From contig JAJUJY010000008.1 of NCBI GenBank assembly GCA_029265085.1, positions 1-62,777 on the forward strand: a stretch of DNA of 62,777 nucleotides, in the 5' to 3' direction. A program made the position numbers and the translations under genes. Origin of the DNA: Chloroflexota bacterium. Its GTDB lineage: Bacteria; Chloroflexota; Anaerolineae; Anaerolineales; Anaerolineaceae. Below, piece by piece: positions 34,131-43,203 of this stretch (positions are counted from its first letter, which is position 1; each line of letters opens with the position of its first letter). The notes under the pieces were generated by a model. It was not told where the DNA came from. It made no database searches and saw only the letters and a program-made list of their open reading frames with translations.

Positions 34131-34207
34131 AATTCCTCCAAGGGTATATTCAATAGTTTATACCTGCCTGTTTGAATTTTCTATCGAAAAACGAGCAGAT
34201 GAGTGCG

Positions 34208-35035
34208 CTAAATATCCATCTTCCGCCAAACATTTCCCTGTGAACGGCGGTAATCTCCGGGTGAAACCCCAACTTCTTCGCGAAAAACGCGTGAAAAATG
34301 ACTGAATGACGAATACCCAACCTGCAAACTAATTTCGGTCACAGGCAGTGTGCTTTCCAATAGCAGCTGCTTCGCTCGAGAAACCCTCAACTGCACCAAT
34401 CGATTGGTTATTGTATAACCAGTCGCCTGGTGGAATACCCGTGCAAGGTGGGTTGGAGAAAGGTGAACAACTTGAGCTAATTCCTCCCGAGAGAGGTCCT
34501 TCGACAAATTTCTTTCCATGAATGCTTCGACCCGCTCAACAACTTCCTGATAATGAAGGGCATTTAATGGTGCACCACGGCCAGTTTTTTCTTCTTTTTC
34601 TTGGCTGCGCCCCAACCCAATTAATAAACGAATTACCAATGCCTCCACAAGTTCGTGCGTATTGGCACCTGGACGATGGATTTCACGCACCAGATTGGAT
34701 AAGTCAGCACGTAAATCAGGCGGTGTCACCAAAACTTTACCAACCAATCCGTTCGTTTGAATTCGGTGATTTTCAAACAAGACAAATAGATATCCTGGAG
34801 CTTTATCCCGGCAGCGCGGTGCTCGTTCCACCCCAGGGGGGATCAAAATTGATTCTTCAGCACCCAGGTGATAGGTTACTTCATTAACTACAGTGTCCAC
34901 TGTACCATACAGCACACAATACCACTGATACAGCTGATGAACATGAGCAGGAATTGAATACTCAATTCCAACCTCGTTATAGACAATTTCTCGAATTGTA
35001 ATCGGGGAAAAGGTTTGGGTCATCAATACAATCAT
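34208..35035 (-). CDS. AraC-family transcriptional regulator
   Basis: 275 residues with an N-terminal cupin-like sensor domain (about 10-150, YSIPAHVHQLYQWYCVLYG) and a C-terminal pair of helix-turn-helix motifs (about 175-268) with LSREELAQVVHLSPTHLARV and VGYSSFSHFSRVFREEVG. It probably senses a sugar or uronate and activates the - strand sugar genes around it. Two in-frame ATGs (35035 and 35023) are possible and neither has an evident ribosome-binding site, so the exact start is uncertain. Confidence 0.9.
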   Translation of the reverse strand: MIVLMTQTFSPITIREIVYNEVGIEYSIPAHVHQLYQWYCVLYGTVDTVVNEVTYHLGAEESILIPPGVERAPRCRDKAPGYLFVLFENHRIQTNGLVGKVLVTPPDLRADLSNLVREIHRPGANTHELVEALVIRLLIGLGRSQEKEEKTGRGAPLNALHYQEVVERVEAFMERNLSKDLSREELAQVVHLSPTHLARVFHQATGYTITNRLVQLRVSRAKQLLLESTLPVTEISLQVGYSSFSHFSRVFREEVGVSPGDYRRSQGNVWRKMDI

Positions 35036-35093
35036 ACCGTTATTTTCAAATTTTTTAACGGCTGCTGAACCTTGAATTTCCCTCTTGCTCTAT

Positions 35094-36086
35094 TTACGAT
35101 GCACTGCTGAACTGCTCAATTACCCGTTCACAGGTTGCCTGGTATGCCCAATCATCCCATTCCTCGCAAACACCAATGCCAGTCAGATCCAGGTAATTTT
35201 TACAAATCAAAAATCCATTAAACCGGTCATACATTTCCCAAGCCCCTTTTTGGATAACTTCGCGATTTCCTGTCGGCAAGATTTTTTGAATGTCCACTGG
35301 GCTATAAAGAGCAGCTTTTCTTTCAATGAATAGGCCGGCTAATTTTTCCATATCATAAATAGTAGGTTGATCAAATTGGAAAACATCCACACCCGCATCC
35401 AACAAATCAGGTAAGATTGCCCAATTTTGACCGCACGAATGCATAAACACCTTCATGTTATAACTATGCGCAACAGAAAAGAGGTTTGTATACATCTCTT
35501 TGAAATAGAACCGGAACATTTTTGGGCTAAATAAAAGGCCGGTTTGCGTTCCCAGGTCTTCGGCAATAAATATCCCATCTGCGCCAGCCTGCCCTGCAAG
35601 GTGAATTTTTTGCTCATATACCTGAGCTATTTTTTCATGCAGCGCCATCAGTTTTTCCGGATACAACCCCATATCAAGAAAATACACATCCATTTTGCGC
35701 AAATAACGGGCATTATCAAATACCCAGCCTCCCAGCGCAGCCATTCGAAATTTATCTCCGGATTGTTGGAAGGTCTCTTTCATCTTTGTTGAACAATCTG
35801 GATTTGAGTAATCAGGCGTTTGAAGATCTGCTAATTCATTCCAATCAACAATCGCAGGGCGAAATATTTCCCCTTTAAAACAGCCATCCTTCATCCGGTG
35901 CCATAAATTTCCCCATTCATCATCATAATATTCAATCTGCCCTTCGATCCAACGTTTTTGTTGGTATCCGTAAGGGATCAAATCAGCAAAAACAAAATCG
36001 CTGATCCGGCCACGATCAAAATCCAATCCGCAGCGCGGAGGGGTAGTGTGATTTATATTCGCCAGGATAATCTCTCTTGAATTCAT
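35094..36086 (-). CDS. UroD/MtaA-family protein (copy A)
   Basis: About 330 residues from the ATG at 36086, behind AAGGAAGGTGAAGGAA; an 18-residue upstream extension would run into the preceding gene. UroD-superfamily features are MNSREIILANINHTTPPRCG, the FIAEDLGTQTGLLFSP segment, VFMHSCGQNWAILPDLLDAG (histidine and cysteine that match the zinc-binding HxC region of MtaA-like methyltransferases) and DVFQFDQPTIYDMEKL. The SCGQN motif makes this copy the best candidate for a zinc-thiol methyltransferase among the three in this regulon. Its actual substrate is unknown. Confidence 0.78.
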   Translation of the reverse strand: MNSREIILANINHTTPPRCGLDFDRGRISDFVFADLIPYGYQQKRWIEGQIEYYDDEWGNLWHRMKDGCFKGEIFRPAIVDWNELADLQTPDYSNPDCSTKMKETFQQSGDKFRMAALGGWVFDNARYLRKMDVYFLDMGLYPEKLMALHEKIAQVYEQKIHLAGQAGADGIFIAEDLGTQTGLLFSPKMFRFYFKEMYTNLFSVAHSYNMKVFMHSCGQNWAILPDLLDAGVDVFQFDQPTIYDMEKLAGLFIERKAALYSPVDIQKILPTGNREVIQKGAWEMYDRFNGFLICKNYLDLTGIGVCEEWDDWAYQATCERVIEQFSSAS

Positions 36087-36130
36087 CGCGTTGATTCCTT
36101 CACCTTCCTTGAATCTCTTTTTTTGCTGGC

Positions 36131-37183
36131 TTAATTGCAATTCACCAAACCGTGCAGGTTCCGCCCTTCACGCACTGCTTTTTTACCTGCCGCATAATCT
36201 AAACCCAGAAGGTGGATACCTTTATCCACTGTGTGTTGGTAGATTTTTTCCATATCATTCAACTCTGGCTGTGAAATATTGATGGCGTACAAGCCCTGTA
36301 AAGTGCCAAGAGTGTTGATGAAATGATCGCCCTTTCCGCAAAAATGAATCGCCCCACCACTAAACTCATTCAACAGACGCTGGTCATAAGGAATAATGAA
36401 TTGGTCACACATCTTCCGGGAAAAATTAGTGGCAGAATCATCCCTCAACATGATTTTCCCTCGAAACAGCATGCCCCAATGTGAATTAAATTCAGCATCA
36501 AACGGGATGATTTTTTCCCAGGCTCGCATGAACGAAATATATGTTTCCACAACCAATTCCAGCAAATCTTGAACCATTTCCGGTTCATCATAAACCGCAG
36601 TAAAGATTGAACTACCCCACAGTAATTCACAAATATCCATAGGGCCTTGCAAATCTGGGTGGTAAACTGAAATTGTTTGTCCTATCTTAGGGTATTGGCT
36701 GCTAATTTGGGTAAAATATTCGCCCATTTCAAACACTCGCTCTCCAAAACCTGACTTCAGATCAGGGATACCGGCAGTAATCACCTTTCGAATGGCGGAT
36801 AGATCGATCAGCGGGCGTGACCCAGGCAGAGTATTGAGTGCCTCATCCATGATAAAAACTTCTGTGCCGAAAAGCAGCGGTATAATGCTTGTCCCATAAT
36901 TACACCTGACATTTAACAGGCTCCCGCTGGCTGCAGTAAGTTGATCCGAACAAAGACCAAATTGTTGTAAGGCCATTGAATCAAAATCATCCAGGGCAGC
37001 ATTGATAGAAATATACGGCCACTCCACCCCAGAAGGATTTGGGCGACTGCGCTTTGGAGAAAATATGCTGCCCGTGAATCGACCAGTAGCAAATATTTTC
37101 CAATCCTGCAGCAGTGCCTCTTCCTCACGTAGATCGATGCGACCTTCCAGATCATCAAGACATTTCTTCAATATATCTTTCAT
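36131..37183 (-). CDS. UroD/MtaA-family protein (copy B)
   Basis: About 350 residues from the ATG at 37183; the alternative TTG at 37225 lies inside a palindrome and is less likely. The fold is suggested by VRCNYGTSIIPLLFG, VYHPDLQGPMDICELLWGS, the FNSHWGMLFRGKIMLRDDS segment, IPYDQRLLNEFSGGAIHFCG and a final GLDYAAGKKAVREGRNL. It is the first gene of the - strand regulon and sits 44 bases before copy A. Proteins of this type often appear beside glycosidases and sugar dehydrogenases with no known function. Confidence 0.72.
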   Translation of the reverse strand: MKDILKKCLDDLEGRIDLREEEALLQDWKIFATGRFTGSIFSPKRSRPNPSGVEWPYISINAALDDFDSMALQQFGLCSDQLTAASGSLLNVRCNYGTSIIPLLFGTEVFIMDEALNTLPGSRPLIDLSAIRKVITAGIPDLKSGFGERVFEMGEYFTQISSQYPKIGQTISVYHPDLQGPMDICELLWGSSIFTAVYDEPEMVQDLLELVVETYISFMRAWEKIIPFDAEFNSHWGMLFRGKIMLRDDSATNFSRKMCDQFIIPYDQRLLNEFSGGAIHFCGKGDHFINTLGTLQGLYAINISQPELNDMEKIYQHTVDKGIHLLGLDYAAGKKAVREGRNLHGLVNCN

Positions 37184-37209
37184 GTTGGCATAATAACATC
37201 CCAAAATGT

Positions 37210-37227
37210 GTTTGACTATCGTCAAAC
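37210..37227. promoter_or_regulatory. Candidate operator upstream of the sugar-acid regulon
   Basis: An 18-bp inverted repeat with perfect 7-bp arms, GTTTGAC-TATC-GTCAAAC, just upstream of the UroD copy B start. It contains a TTGACG element on the - strand but no well-spaced -10 box, so I call it a protein-binding site rather than a promoter. Confidence 0.5.
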
Positions 37228-37288
37228 GATCATTTGGTAGCGGTAAATGGTCAATCCCACCGCTGATAATTTATGACGACATGCTAAT

Positions 37289-37319
37289 AAAATGAGCAGC
37301 GGTGCGTGCTGCTCATTTT
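37289..37319 (-). terminator. Terminator of the VanZ-like gene
   Basis: A perfect 12-bp stem (AAAATGAGCAGC at 37289-37300, GCTGCTCATTTT at 37308-37319) with a 7-base loop. On the - strand it follows the VanZ-like stop codon and continues into TTTTATTAG. Confidence 0.85.
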
Positions 37320-37348
37320 CCATAGGTCATTATTCTTTGCATAGAACC

Positions 37349-38761
37349 TTACTGGGTTGCATCGATCATCGGCGTCCACGGGTAACTTGGACCACCTTCA
37401 CTGACCATTTCACCTCGAATTTGCCAGATCGGAATAAGATAACCAGTTTGCTCATTAAAGTAATAAGAAGGTGTTATCTCAGAGACGTAGGCAGTTCCAT
37501 TCCATTCTCCGACTCCAATATCCATAGCAATATCCAGTGCTTTTCTAGGGGATATCGTTTCAACGGTTTTCACAAATTGGTGGTAAGTTCTCCTGTCTGA
37601 TAACCCTAACAATGCGCCATCTTCACCGATGGTTAATTCTACCGGTCCCCAAACCATCTGGCCTTTGATTGTACGGTTATCGATAAATACCAGATGCCAA
37701 TATGGATCACCGTAATCATCACTGAACCTCGCGAATTCAACAGATTCGGCAGTGATTTGGTACTGATTTAAGTATTTCCAGGCTAACTCCAGGGCTTCAT
37801 TTTCAGACGGCAGCTTCGTAAGGTCCACTTCACTGCTGACACCATAGTTATATAAAACAGCCCAGGTGTGATATGGATAGATAAAAATCACTTTTGAGTC
37901 ACCTTCTGTTTGACATTGAAGCGTGTTACCGCCGGTATCCACAAATGAGCAACCAAATCCACTCAGTGCAGACAGCCTGGCAGTCAATTCTTCTTGGCTT
38001 GTGACTTGAACATATTTATACACATTTGCGGTAATGGGTTGATCAGGAATACTCCCTGTTATTTCAATCTGGGTTGGTTGGAGGTGGCCGTAATAAACAT
38101 AACCAAACTCATTTTGACCTTCCAACAACTTAACCAGACCTATCGGAGCCAATGAAGCCAGAACAAGCAAGATCGAAATCACCAGATTCCACCTGTATTG
38201 TTTTATGGCTAAAGGCTTTTTATCCTTACCACCACTTACCAGAGAATTTATGCCGGCGGTAAATATATACAAAGCAAAACCCAAAACACCCCCCAAAGTA
38301 TTGGCAATGACATCATCAATATCTGCGTTTCTGCCTGTGATGTATTGAGAAGCTTCGGTAAGGCAAGTAGCAATAAATGAGACCATTAAGACTGGCAAAT
38401 ACCCATTCAATCGCTGCTTAAATACCAATGGCAGCAAAATTCCCAGGGGTACAAACATCAATATATTCAGCAGGATTTGGGTTGCCATTTCTGCATTAAT
38501 CGGCCCGTATTTTATTGCGAGATATACTGGTTTTAAGGGCGTCAGGTTCAATCTTTCTCCCATACCATTTCCAAAAGACATCACCTGAGTAATATAAAGA
38601 AACATGACCAGCCACCCCGTTAAGACATATTCGCAAACAATCCGCGACAAAGTAGGTCGGCTGCGCTTATTTTTAAAAAACCAATATATTGCAGCATAGA
38701 GCAAAGAAGAAATCCCCAAACAAACCGGTAAAATACGAATAACATGAAACAAATAATTCAT
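37349..38761 (-). CDS. VanZ-like membrane protein with a large extracytoplasmic C-terminal domain
   Basis: 470 residues. The N-terminal half (about 1-195) has several membrane helices and the VanZ pattern NLTPLKPVY, NILMFVPLGILLPL, EASQYITGRNADIDDVIANT and LGGVLGFALY. A further helix near 195-215 leads into a soluble domain (about 220-470) with a GCSFVDTGGNTLQC cysteine pair and repeated WHLVFIDN- and YFNEQTGYLIPIW-like strands resembling PepSY/YcnI-style sensor domains, though I cannot name it. VanZ itself gives low-level teicoplanin resistance by an unclear mechanism. The extended form is probably a cell-envelope protein; its neighbours give no further clue. Confidence 0.75.
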   Translation of the reverse strand: MNYLFHVIRILPVCLGISSLLYAAIYWFFKNKRSRPTLSRIVCEYVLTGWLVMFLYITQVMSFGNGMGERLNLTPLKPVYLAIKYGPINAEMATQILLNILMFVPLGILLPLVFKQRLNGYLPVLMVSFIATCLTEASQYITGRNADIDDVIANTLGGVLGFALYIFTAGINSLVSGGKDKKPLAIKQYRWNLVISILLVLASLAPIGLVKLLEGQNEFGYVYYGHLQPTQIEITGSIPDQPITANVYKYVQVTSQEELTARLSALSGFGCSFVDTGGNTLQCQTEGDSKVIFIYPYHTWAVLYNYGVSSEVDLTKLPSENEALELAWKYLNQYQITAESVEFARFSDDYGDPYWHLVFIDNRTIKGQMVWGPVELTIGEDGALLGLSDRRTYHQFVKTVETISPRKALDIAMDIGVGEWNGTAYVSEITPSYYFNEQTGYLIPIWQIRGEMVSEGGPSYPWTPMIDATQ

Positions 38762-38815
38762 TGAACCCTTCCTGAAACCGCTAATTTAATCAGAAATTCA
38801 TTGGCCAATTAGAAC

Positions 38816-38844
38816 CCGTTGGTAGATGTCCGGCACACCAACGG
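38816..38844. other. Intergenic hairpin upstream of the VanZ-like gene
   Basis: An 8-bp inverted repeat (CCGTTGGT at 38816-38823, ACCAACGG at 38837-38844) with a 13-base loop. No T-tract follows on either strand. It may be an operator or structured leader. The rest of the 290-base gap holds only the terminator at 38940-39000. Confidence 0.35.
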
Positions 38845-38939
38845 ATTGCGTAAAATGCATAATCAATTGGCAAACAACACGATCAAGCGTACCCTGTATC
38901 CCATTCAGTGTCACCATCCTTAAGACGGGTATTAAATAA

Positions 38940-39000
38940 AACAGGTTTGATCATGATGATAGAGTTCGCTTCTGTTTAATTCATCAAAATCAAACCTGTT
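38940..39000 (-). terminator. Terminator of the pseudouridine-type operon
   Basis: Long inverted repeat AACAGGTTTGAT (38940-38951) with ATCAAACCTGTT (38989-39000), with an inner TGATGA/TCATCA pairing. On the - strand it is followed by TTATTT, about 50 bases after the stop of the BtpA-like gene. Confidence 0.75.
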
Positions 39001-39051
39001 CTGGCACAGAACCATCGTTTTGAGATGGCTTGTTACCTGTTGATTAATCAT

Positions 39052-39861
39052 TCAATCAGCTTGGGTTTCGCGTACCGCCTGCATGAAACTTTGAATCTTT
39101 GCCTCATCCCAATCCAGCCGCATTGATTCGCGCGTAAAGCCACTCAGACTTTTAAATGCGCTGCTCACAATAATTCCATCCGCAGCAGACATTGCTTCTT
39201 TAACATTTCCCTCATTTACTCCACCACCAATAAAAACGGGTGTATTCAGTTTGCTTTTCCGAACTTCAGTAATCATTTCCAGGCTCTCCTGGAAGGATTG
39301 CCCGGTCAGCACCAGTGCATCTGCTCTTCCAAACACGGCTGCCTGCCGGGATTCTTCTACCAACGGCAGCCGGCCAAGCGGCTCGCCAGTCCGGTCATAC
39401 ACATCCGCATAAATGGAAATATCTTCGGCGCCAATGAGCCGGCGGTATTGAATGGCTTCTGCGGCACAGCCTTCCAGCAGCCCTTCCGCTTTGATCATTG
39501 CGCCCACATACACCTTCAGCCGGACGTATTGGGCACCAATAGCCTGCGCAATTGCCAGCGGCTCACGCGCACCATGCCCCATCAGGCAAATACCCAGGTG
39601 GAGATGAGGAAATTCGTTCCGGATTGCAGCACCAATCACGGCTGTCCCTGCAATAATATGCGGAGGTATCGGCCGCGCCACAGGATGATCACCCAAATCC
39701 TGGATATACAGGTTTTCGATTCCGGCTTTAACAGCCATTTCTGTATTTCTCAGTGCATAATCCCGAATTTCAAGCATTGATTTCGCATCCGGATGTCCGG
39801 AACCAGGGAATGGGGGCAAATGTAAAGCAGCAACAATGGGAAAAATAGATTGCGGTTCCAT
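39052..39861 (-). CDS. BtpA/SgcQ-family TIM-barrel protein
   Basis: 269 residues from the ATG at 39861 (an upstream TTG is too close to the AGGAG site). The sequence shows the BtpA family pattern: IVAALHLPPFPGS, NLYIQDLGDHPV, the LGICLMGHGAREPLAIA segment, YVRLKVYVGAMIKAEGLLEG, DISIYADVYDR, ADALVLTGQSF and PVFIGGGVNEGNVKEAMSAADG with a phosphate-binding-like C-terminal loop. BtpA helps photosystem I assembly in cyanobacteria, but relatives such as SgcQ occur in sugar or nucleoside clusters of non-photosynthetic bacteria. With PsuG and a PfkB kinase nearby, a nucleobase- or sugar-phosphate role is likelier here. Confidence 0.8.
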   Translation of the reverse strand: MEPQSIFPIVAALHLPPFPGSGHPDAKSMLEIRDYALRNTEMAVKAGIENLYIQDLGDHPVARPIPPHIIAGTAVIGAAIRNEFPHLHLGICLMGHGAREPLAIAQAIGAQYVRLKVYVGAMIKAEGLLEGCAAEAIQYRRLIGAEDISIYADVYDRTGEPLGRLPLVEESRQAAVFGRADALVLTGQSFQESLEMITEVRKSKLNTPVFIGGGVNEGNVKEAMSAADGIIVSSAFKSLSGFTRESMRLDWDEAKIQSFMQAVRETQAD

Positions 39862-39875
39862 CAATACCAATTCTC

Positions 39876-41024
39876 CTATTTCAAATATTCCAAGCCTAGT
39901 GTTTCACTGGTCCGAATACGGCTGATCCCGCCGCCGCCTTCCTGGCTGCGGCCGCCCCCAAAACCACGGAAATACGGTTCACCTATCCATTCCGCACGGT
40001 ATGCGGCAAACATACAGGCAGGAATTGCAGAAATCACAGGAGAAAACATTTCGCGCACACCATCTGCCAGGGGCAGTAAGGCATCCGCCTGATCAAACAG
40101 GACAGAAGCTGATAAAGGCGCAACCGCAGCCACACGGCGGCCAATCGCCTTTGCTGCAATCACAATTTCCGCCGACCGTGAAGCATCTCGATCTGCTGCG
40201 CTAATCACAAAGGTGGGGGTTGCCGCTTTATGGGCAAAATATTGCAAGTGTGCCCATTCCTCCATATCCTGTCCTAAGGCCGAATCTCCTGAAGCCTCAA
40301 GAATCTTTGCTGCCGAAAAAAGAGCCGATGCAAAATTTGGACCACCGCCGCAAAATACAAATTCATCTGCATCTACCCAATCCTTCGCAAGTTTTTGGGC
40401 AACAGCCACATTCATTTGGATCGTGGTTTCAGCAGCATCTGCTAATCCAGCGATTTCTTTTCGAAATCGCAAAGCCTCTTCCGGGGTTAAATGCCCCCGT
40501 TGTTCACCCAGATGAATTGCCACAAGCAAAAATCCGACCTGATTGGCTACATAAGATCGCACCCCGGGGATAATCATGCCCGGAGGATCAGCAAAAGGAG
40601 GCTGCGTTGTATCCACCACCAGGTCAGCAGCCCTTGCAATACGGCTTGATGGTGAGGCAGTTAATGCCAACACCTTTGCTCCGGTTTTTCTTGCCAGCAA
40701 TAGCCCTTCTACGGTACGCGAAACCTCACCCGAGACTGATGCCCCTGCCACAAGACAATGTTCTGGATCCTGCAAAGTATCGGCAGTATAGCGGGCAAAT
40801 TGGAGCGAGGTCATCGCTTCTGTGGTAATCCCAGCTAATTTTTCAAATGCCAGCTCCGACCCTATGGACGCATGATGTGAATCACCGCAGCCGGTTAAAT
40901 AAATCCTCTGAATTAAACGGCAAAAATCAGATCCTAAAGTTTTCCGTATATTTTCCGAATAAGCAGGAACCACACCACGAATTAACGCTGGCAGGCTCTG
41001 GATTTGGGCAATCATCGGGTTCAT
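39876..41024 (-). CDS. SIS-domain sugar isomerase/deaminase-like protein
   Basis: 382 residues with two SIS domains like the isomerase half of glucosamine-6-phosphate synthase. The first contains LTGCGDSHHAS and VAGASVSGEVSRTVEG, the second VFCGGGPNFASALFSA and WAHLQYFAHKAATPTFVI. There is no N-terminal glutaminase, so it does not make glucosamine phosphate. It likely isomerises, deglycates or deaminates an amino- or keto-sugar phosphate. It is encoded between the BtpA-like protein and the PfkB kinase, 14 bases from the former, which suggests a shared pathway on a phosphosugar released by PsuG or a related C-glycosidase. Confidence 0.85.
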   Translation of the reverse strand: MNPMIAQIQSLPALIRGVVPAYSENIRKTLGSDFCRLIQRIYLTGCGDSHHASIGSELAFEKLAGITTEAMTSLQFARYTADTLQDPEHCLVAGASVSGEVSRTVEGLLLARKTGAKVLALTASPSSRIARAADLVVDTTQPPFADPPGMIIPGVRSYVANQVGFLLVAIHLGEQRGHLTPEEALRFRKEIAGLADAAETTIQMNVAVAQKLAKDWVDADEFVFCGGGPNFASALFSAAKILEASGDSALGQDMEEWAHLQYFAHKAATPTFVISAADRDASRSAEIVIAAKAIGRRVAAVAPLSASVLFDQADALLPLADGVREMFSPVISAIPACMFAAYRAEWIGEPYFRGFGGGRSQEGGGGISRIRTSETLGLEYLK

Positions 41025-41061
41025 TAATACGCTCCTTGTTTTATGTTTCTATAGACAACCT

Positions 41062-42054
41062 TTATAAACAGCCTATGACACTTTTCAGTAAAGAATCATT
41101 ATTGGTAATTTCTGAGCGAGTGCTCAAGAAATGGATGATTTCCCCTCGCTCAGGCAGCGCAGCGCCAGCCCCCCAACGGGTCGCAGCCAATGCACCCATC
41201 GCATTTGCCAACAGCCCCATTTTCTCCAGGCTCCAATCTTGGCAAAGGCCAAAAATCATTCCAGCACTAAAAGCGTCTCCTGCACCCGTTGTATCAATAA
41301 CATCGACTTTAAACCCTGGAACTTTGACTTGCTCTTGCTTTGTGATAATACAACAACCATCTTTTCCCAGTTTCAAACCGATCACTTTCACCCCATGATC
41401 AACCAAAAATTTTACCGCCTCCGGCACATCCTTCGTTCCGGCAATCGAGCATGCTTCTGGTTCTCCAAGGATTAGCAAGGACAGTTTGGGTAACAGTTGG
41501 AGCAGCTTTTCACCCATGACATGGGCAGGTTCAACACCGATATCAAGTGTAATAGCAATCCCCTGTTGAAAGGCAAGATCAACCGCTTTCCAAATCGCCT
41601 CAGACTGAGGCGGCGTCAGGCAGCCATAGCCGCTGAGATGAAGGACTGAAACCTCTTGAAATTTATCAAGTGTGATCTCAGAAGGCTGAAGAAGCACATT
41701 CGCCCCCCGATAAGTAAACATCGTTCGTTCGCCATCCGGTGTAACGGCTAAAAATGTTATTCCGGTTGATTCTCCTTCTTCCTTTATAACAAAATCAATA
41801 TTAACGCCTTCCTGAGCCAGGGTCATTAATACCTGTTGAGCCCAGAAATCATCCCCGGTATGCGTAAAAAGAGTTGGCTCACAACCCAAATGTGCCAAAG
41901 CGACAGCAGTATTTGACACAGAACCGCCGCTCTCTTTTACCATTTTTGTTGCCAGACCATCCCCGCCTTTAATGGGATATTCAGGAATTTGCAGAAAAAC
42001 ATCCAGGCATATATCGCCGATCAATGCTATTTTTGTGGCAGCTTTTTTCTGCAC
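41062..42054 (-). CDS. PfkB-family carbohydrate/nucleoside kinase, probable pseudouridine kinase
   Basis: 330 residues from a GTG at 42054 with AAGGAAGAG in front. A longer reading (TTG at 42108) would overlap psuG and has no ribosome-binding site. N-terminal IALIGDICLDVFLQIPEYP and GGSVSNTAVALAHLG mark the substrate site, and DTTGAGDAFSAGMIFG carries the catalytic aspartate and anion hole of PfkB kinases. It is encoded immediately after psuG, the arrangement of known psuK-psuG pairs, so pseudouridine phosphorylation is the first guess. The extra isomerases nearby leave room for another C- or N-glycoside substrate. Confidence 0.85.
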   Translation of the reverse strand: MQKKAATKIALIGDICLDVFLQIPEYPIKGGDGLATKMVKESGGSVSNTAVALAHLGCEPTLFTHTGDDFWAQQVLMTLAQEGVNIDFVIKEEGESTGITFLAVTPDGERTMFTYRGANVLLQPSEITLDKFQEVSVLHLSGYGCLTPPQSEAIWKAVDLAFQQGIAITLDIGVEPAHVMGEKLLQLLPKLSLLILGEPEACSIAGTKDVPEAVKFLVDHGVKVIGLKLGKDGCCIITKQEQVKVPGFKVDVIDTTGAGDAFSAGMIFGLCQDWSLEKMGLLANAMGALAATRWGAGAALPERGEIIHFLSTRSEITNNDSLLKSVIGCL

Positions 42055-42076
42055 GTTCTCTTCCTTTGTATGTGAT

Positions 42077-42940
42077 TTATTTTTGCCCCATTGGCTGAAA
42101 ATTTTCAATAGCCAGCGCTATTTTACTCGCCAATGACACGTTGTTTTCCAATAAACTTCGATTCGAAACGATCGTTTTTCCTTTGGAATGAACTGCCATT
42201 CGCGACAGCAAGAAGGGAGTTACACCCTTTCCGGTAATACCAGACTGTTCCAGATCCTGGTTGGATAGATTTTTCCAGGATTCCACTTCTTCATTTCTCA
42301 ATTCATGTTCTGGTGGGATAGGATTAAAGACCAGAATGGCATTGGTCAATCCCAGATTTTTGCTGGCCTTCAATATCTGGGCAATCTCTTCCGGGCTATT
42401 TACCCGCGGAAGCGCAATGCCGCTGCGGCGAGAATAAAAAGCCGGCATCTCATCTGTCTGATACCCCACTACGGTTACCCCAAGCGACTCAAGCATTTCA
42501 TGGGTACCCTGCAAATTTAAAATAGCTTTTGGGCCTGCACTCACAACAACAATCGGAGTTTTTGCTAATTCAAATAAATCCTGCGACACATCCCAATCTC
42601 CAGGATGAACCCCGCCAATTCCGCCCGTTGCAAAAACATCAATCCCATTCAAATAAGCCAATCGCGAAGTTGCACTGACTGTAGTGGAAGCACATTTTTT
42701 TTGCGCTATGACAATGGAAAGCTCACGAACACCAGCTTTAATCACACGCTCTTCTTTTGCCATCCGGTTAATTTCATCCACCGTCAAAGCAATTTTTATT
42801 TCTCCATCAATTATTCCAATGGTCGCCGGGTTGCCCCCATGCTCTTTAACAATATTTTCCAGGGCAATCGCCGTTTCCACATTTTGAGGAAACGGTAAAC
42901 CATGGGTAATCACGGTTGATTCCAATGCCACGCGCATCAT
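42077..42940 (-). CDS. psuG: Pseudouridine-5'-phosphate glycosidase
   Basis: 287 residues, slightly shorter than the roughly 300-residue family average. The protein has the PsuG signatures ALESTVITHGLPFPQNVETA, GGNPATIGIIDGEI, KKCASTTVSATSRLA (with the catalytic lysine region), VFATGGIGGVHPGDW, VVSAGPKAILN and ITGKGVTPFLLSRMA. It breaks the C-C glycosidic bond of pseudouridine 5'-phosphate to give uracil and ribose 5-phosphate. The start follows GGAGGAATGTT. It leads the - strand operon and is divergent from the RpiR regulator gene, which probably controls it. Confidence 0.95.
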   Translation of the reverse strand: MMRVALESTVITHGLPFPQNVETAIALENIVKEHGGNPATIGIIDGEIKIALTVDEINRMAKEERVIKAGVRELSIVIAQKKCASTTVSATSRLAYLNGIDVFATGGIGGVHPGDWDVSQDLFELAKTPIVVVSAGPKAILNLQGTHEMLESLGVTVVGYQTDEMPAFYSRRSGIALPRVNSPEEIAQILKASKNLGLTNAILVFNPIPPEHELRNEEVESWKNLSNQDLEQSGITGKGVTPFLLSRMAVHSKGKTIVSNRSLLENNVSLASKIALAIENFQPMGQK

Positions 42941-43066
42941 AACATTCCTCCAATCTCAAGAAAATAAAAGCAAAACGGATATATCCAGACCAATTGCCGC
43001 GATCATCAGTTCTGTTGATATTAATATAGCGCAAAATTTCTTTTAAATCGATTCACGGATTATCTC

Positions 43067-43095
43067 TTGCACATCCAGCATACATCGCCTAGAAT
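43067..43095 (+). promoter_or_regulatory. Promoter of the RpiR-type regulator gene
   Basis: TTGCAC (43067-43072), a 17-base spacer and TAGAAT (43090-43095) in the divergent gap between psuG and the RpiR gene. Transcription would start near 43102, immediately before a palindrome. Confidence 0.6.
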
Positions 43096-43105
43096 TATAG
43101 CAGTA

Positions 43106-43130
43106 CCACATAATTTTTGTAATGATGTGG
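43106..43130. promoter_or_regulatory. Candidate operator for the RpiR-type regulator
   Basis: Inverted repeat CCACAT-N13-ATGTGG located just after the predicted transcription start of the regulator gene, well placed for autoregulation or for control of the divergent psuG operon. Confidence 0.45.
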
Positions 43131-43203
43131 CAAAACCACAATCAACCTGTTTTTCATCAACAAACCGTCAACATTATGAAATTTCAGAAAAGTCGCACCA
43201 GGT

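Noticed and set aside
38762..39051. Possible RNA gene in the 290-base gap between the VanZ-like and BtpA-like genes
   Set aside because: Only a terminator and a short hairpin could be identified; no tRNA cloverleaf or known riboswitch core was recognised.
39298..39780. Open frame of 160 codons antisense to the BtpA-like gene
   Set aside because: Histidine/cysteine-rich sequence without family features, and the - strand gene is clear.
40847..41398. Open frame of 183 codons crossing the SIS and PfkB genes on the + strand
   Set aside because: It spans the ends of two real genes in the wrong strand and has no ribosome-binding site.
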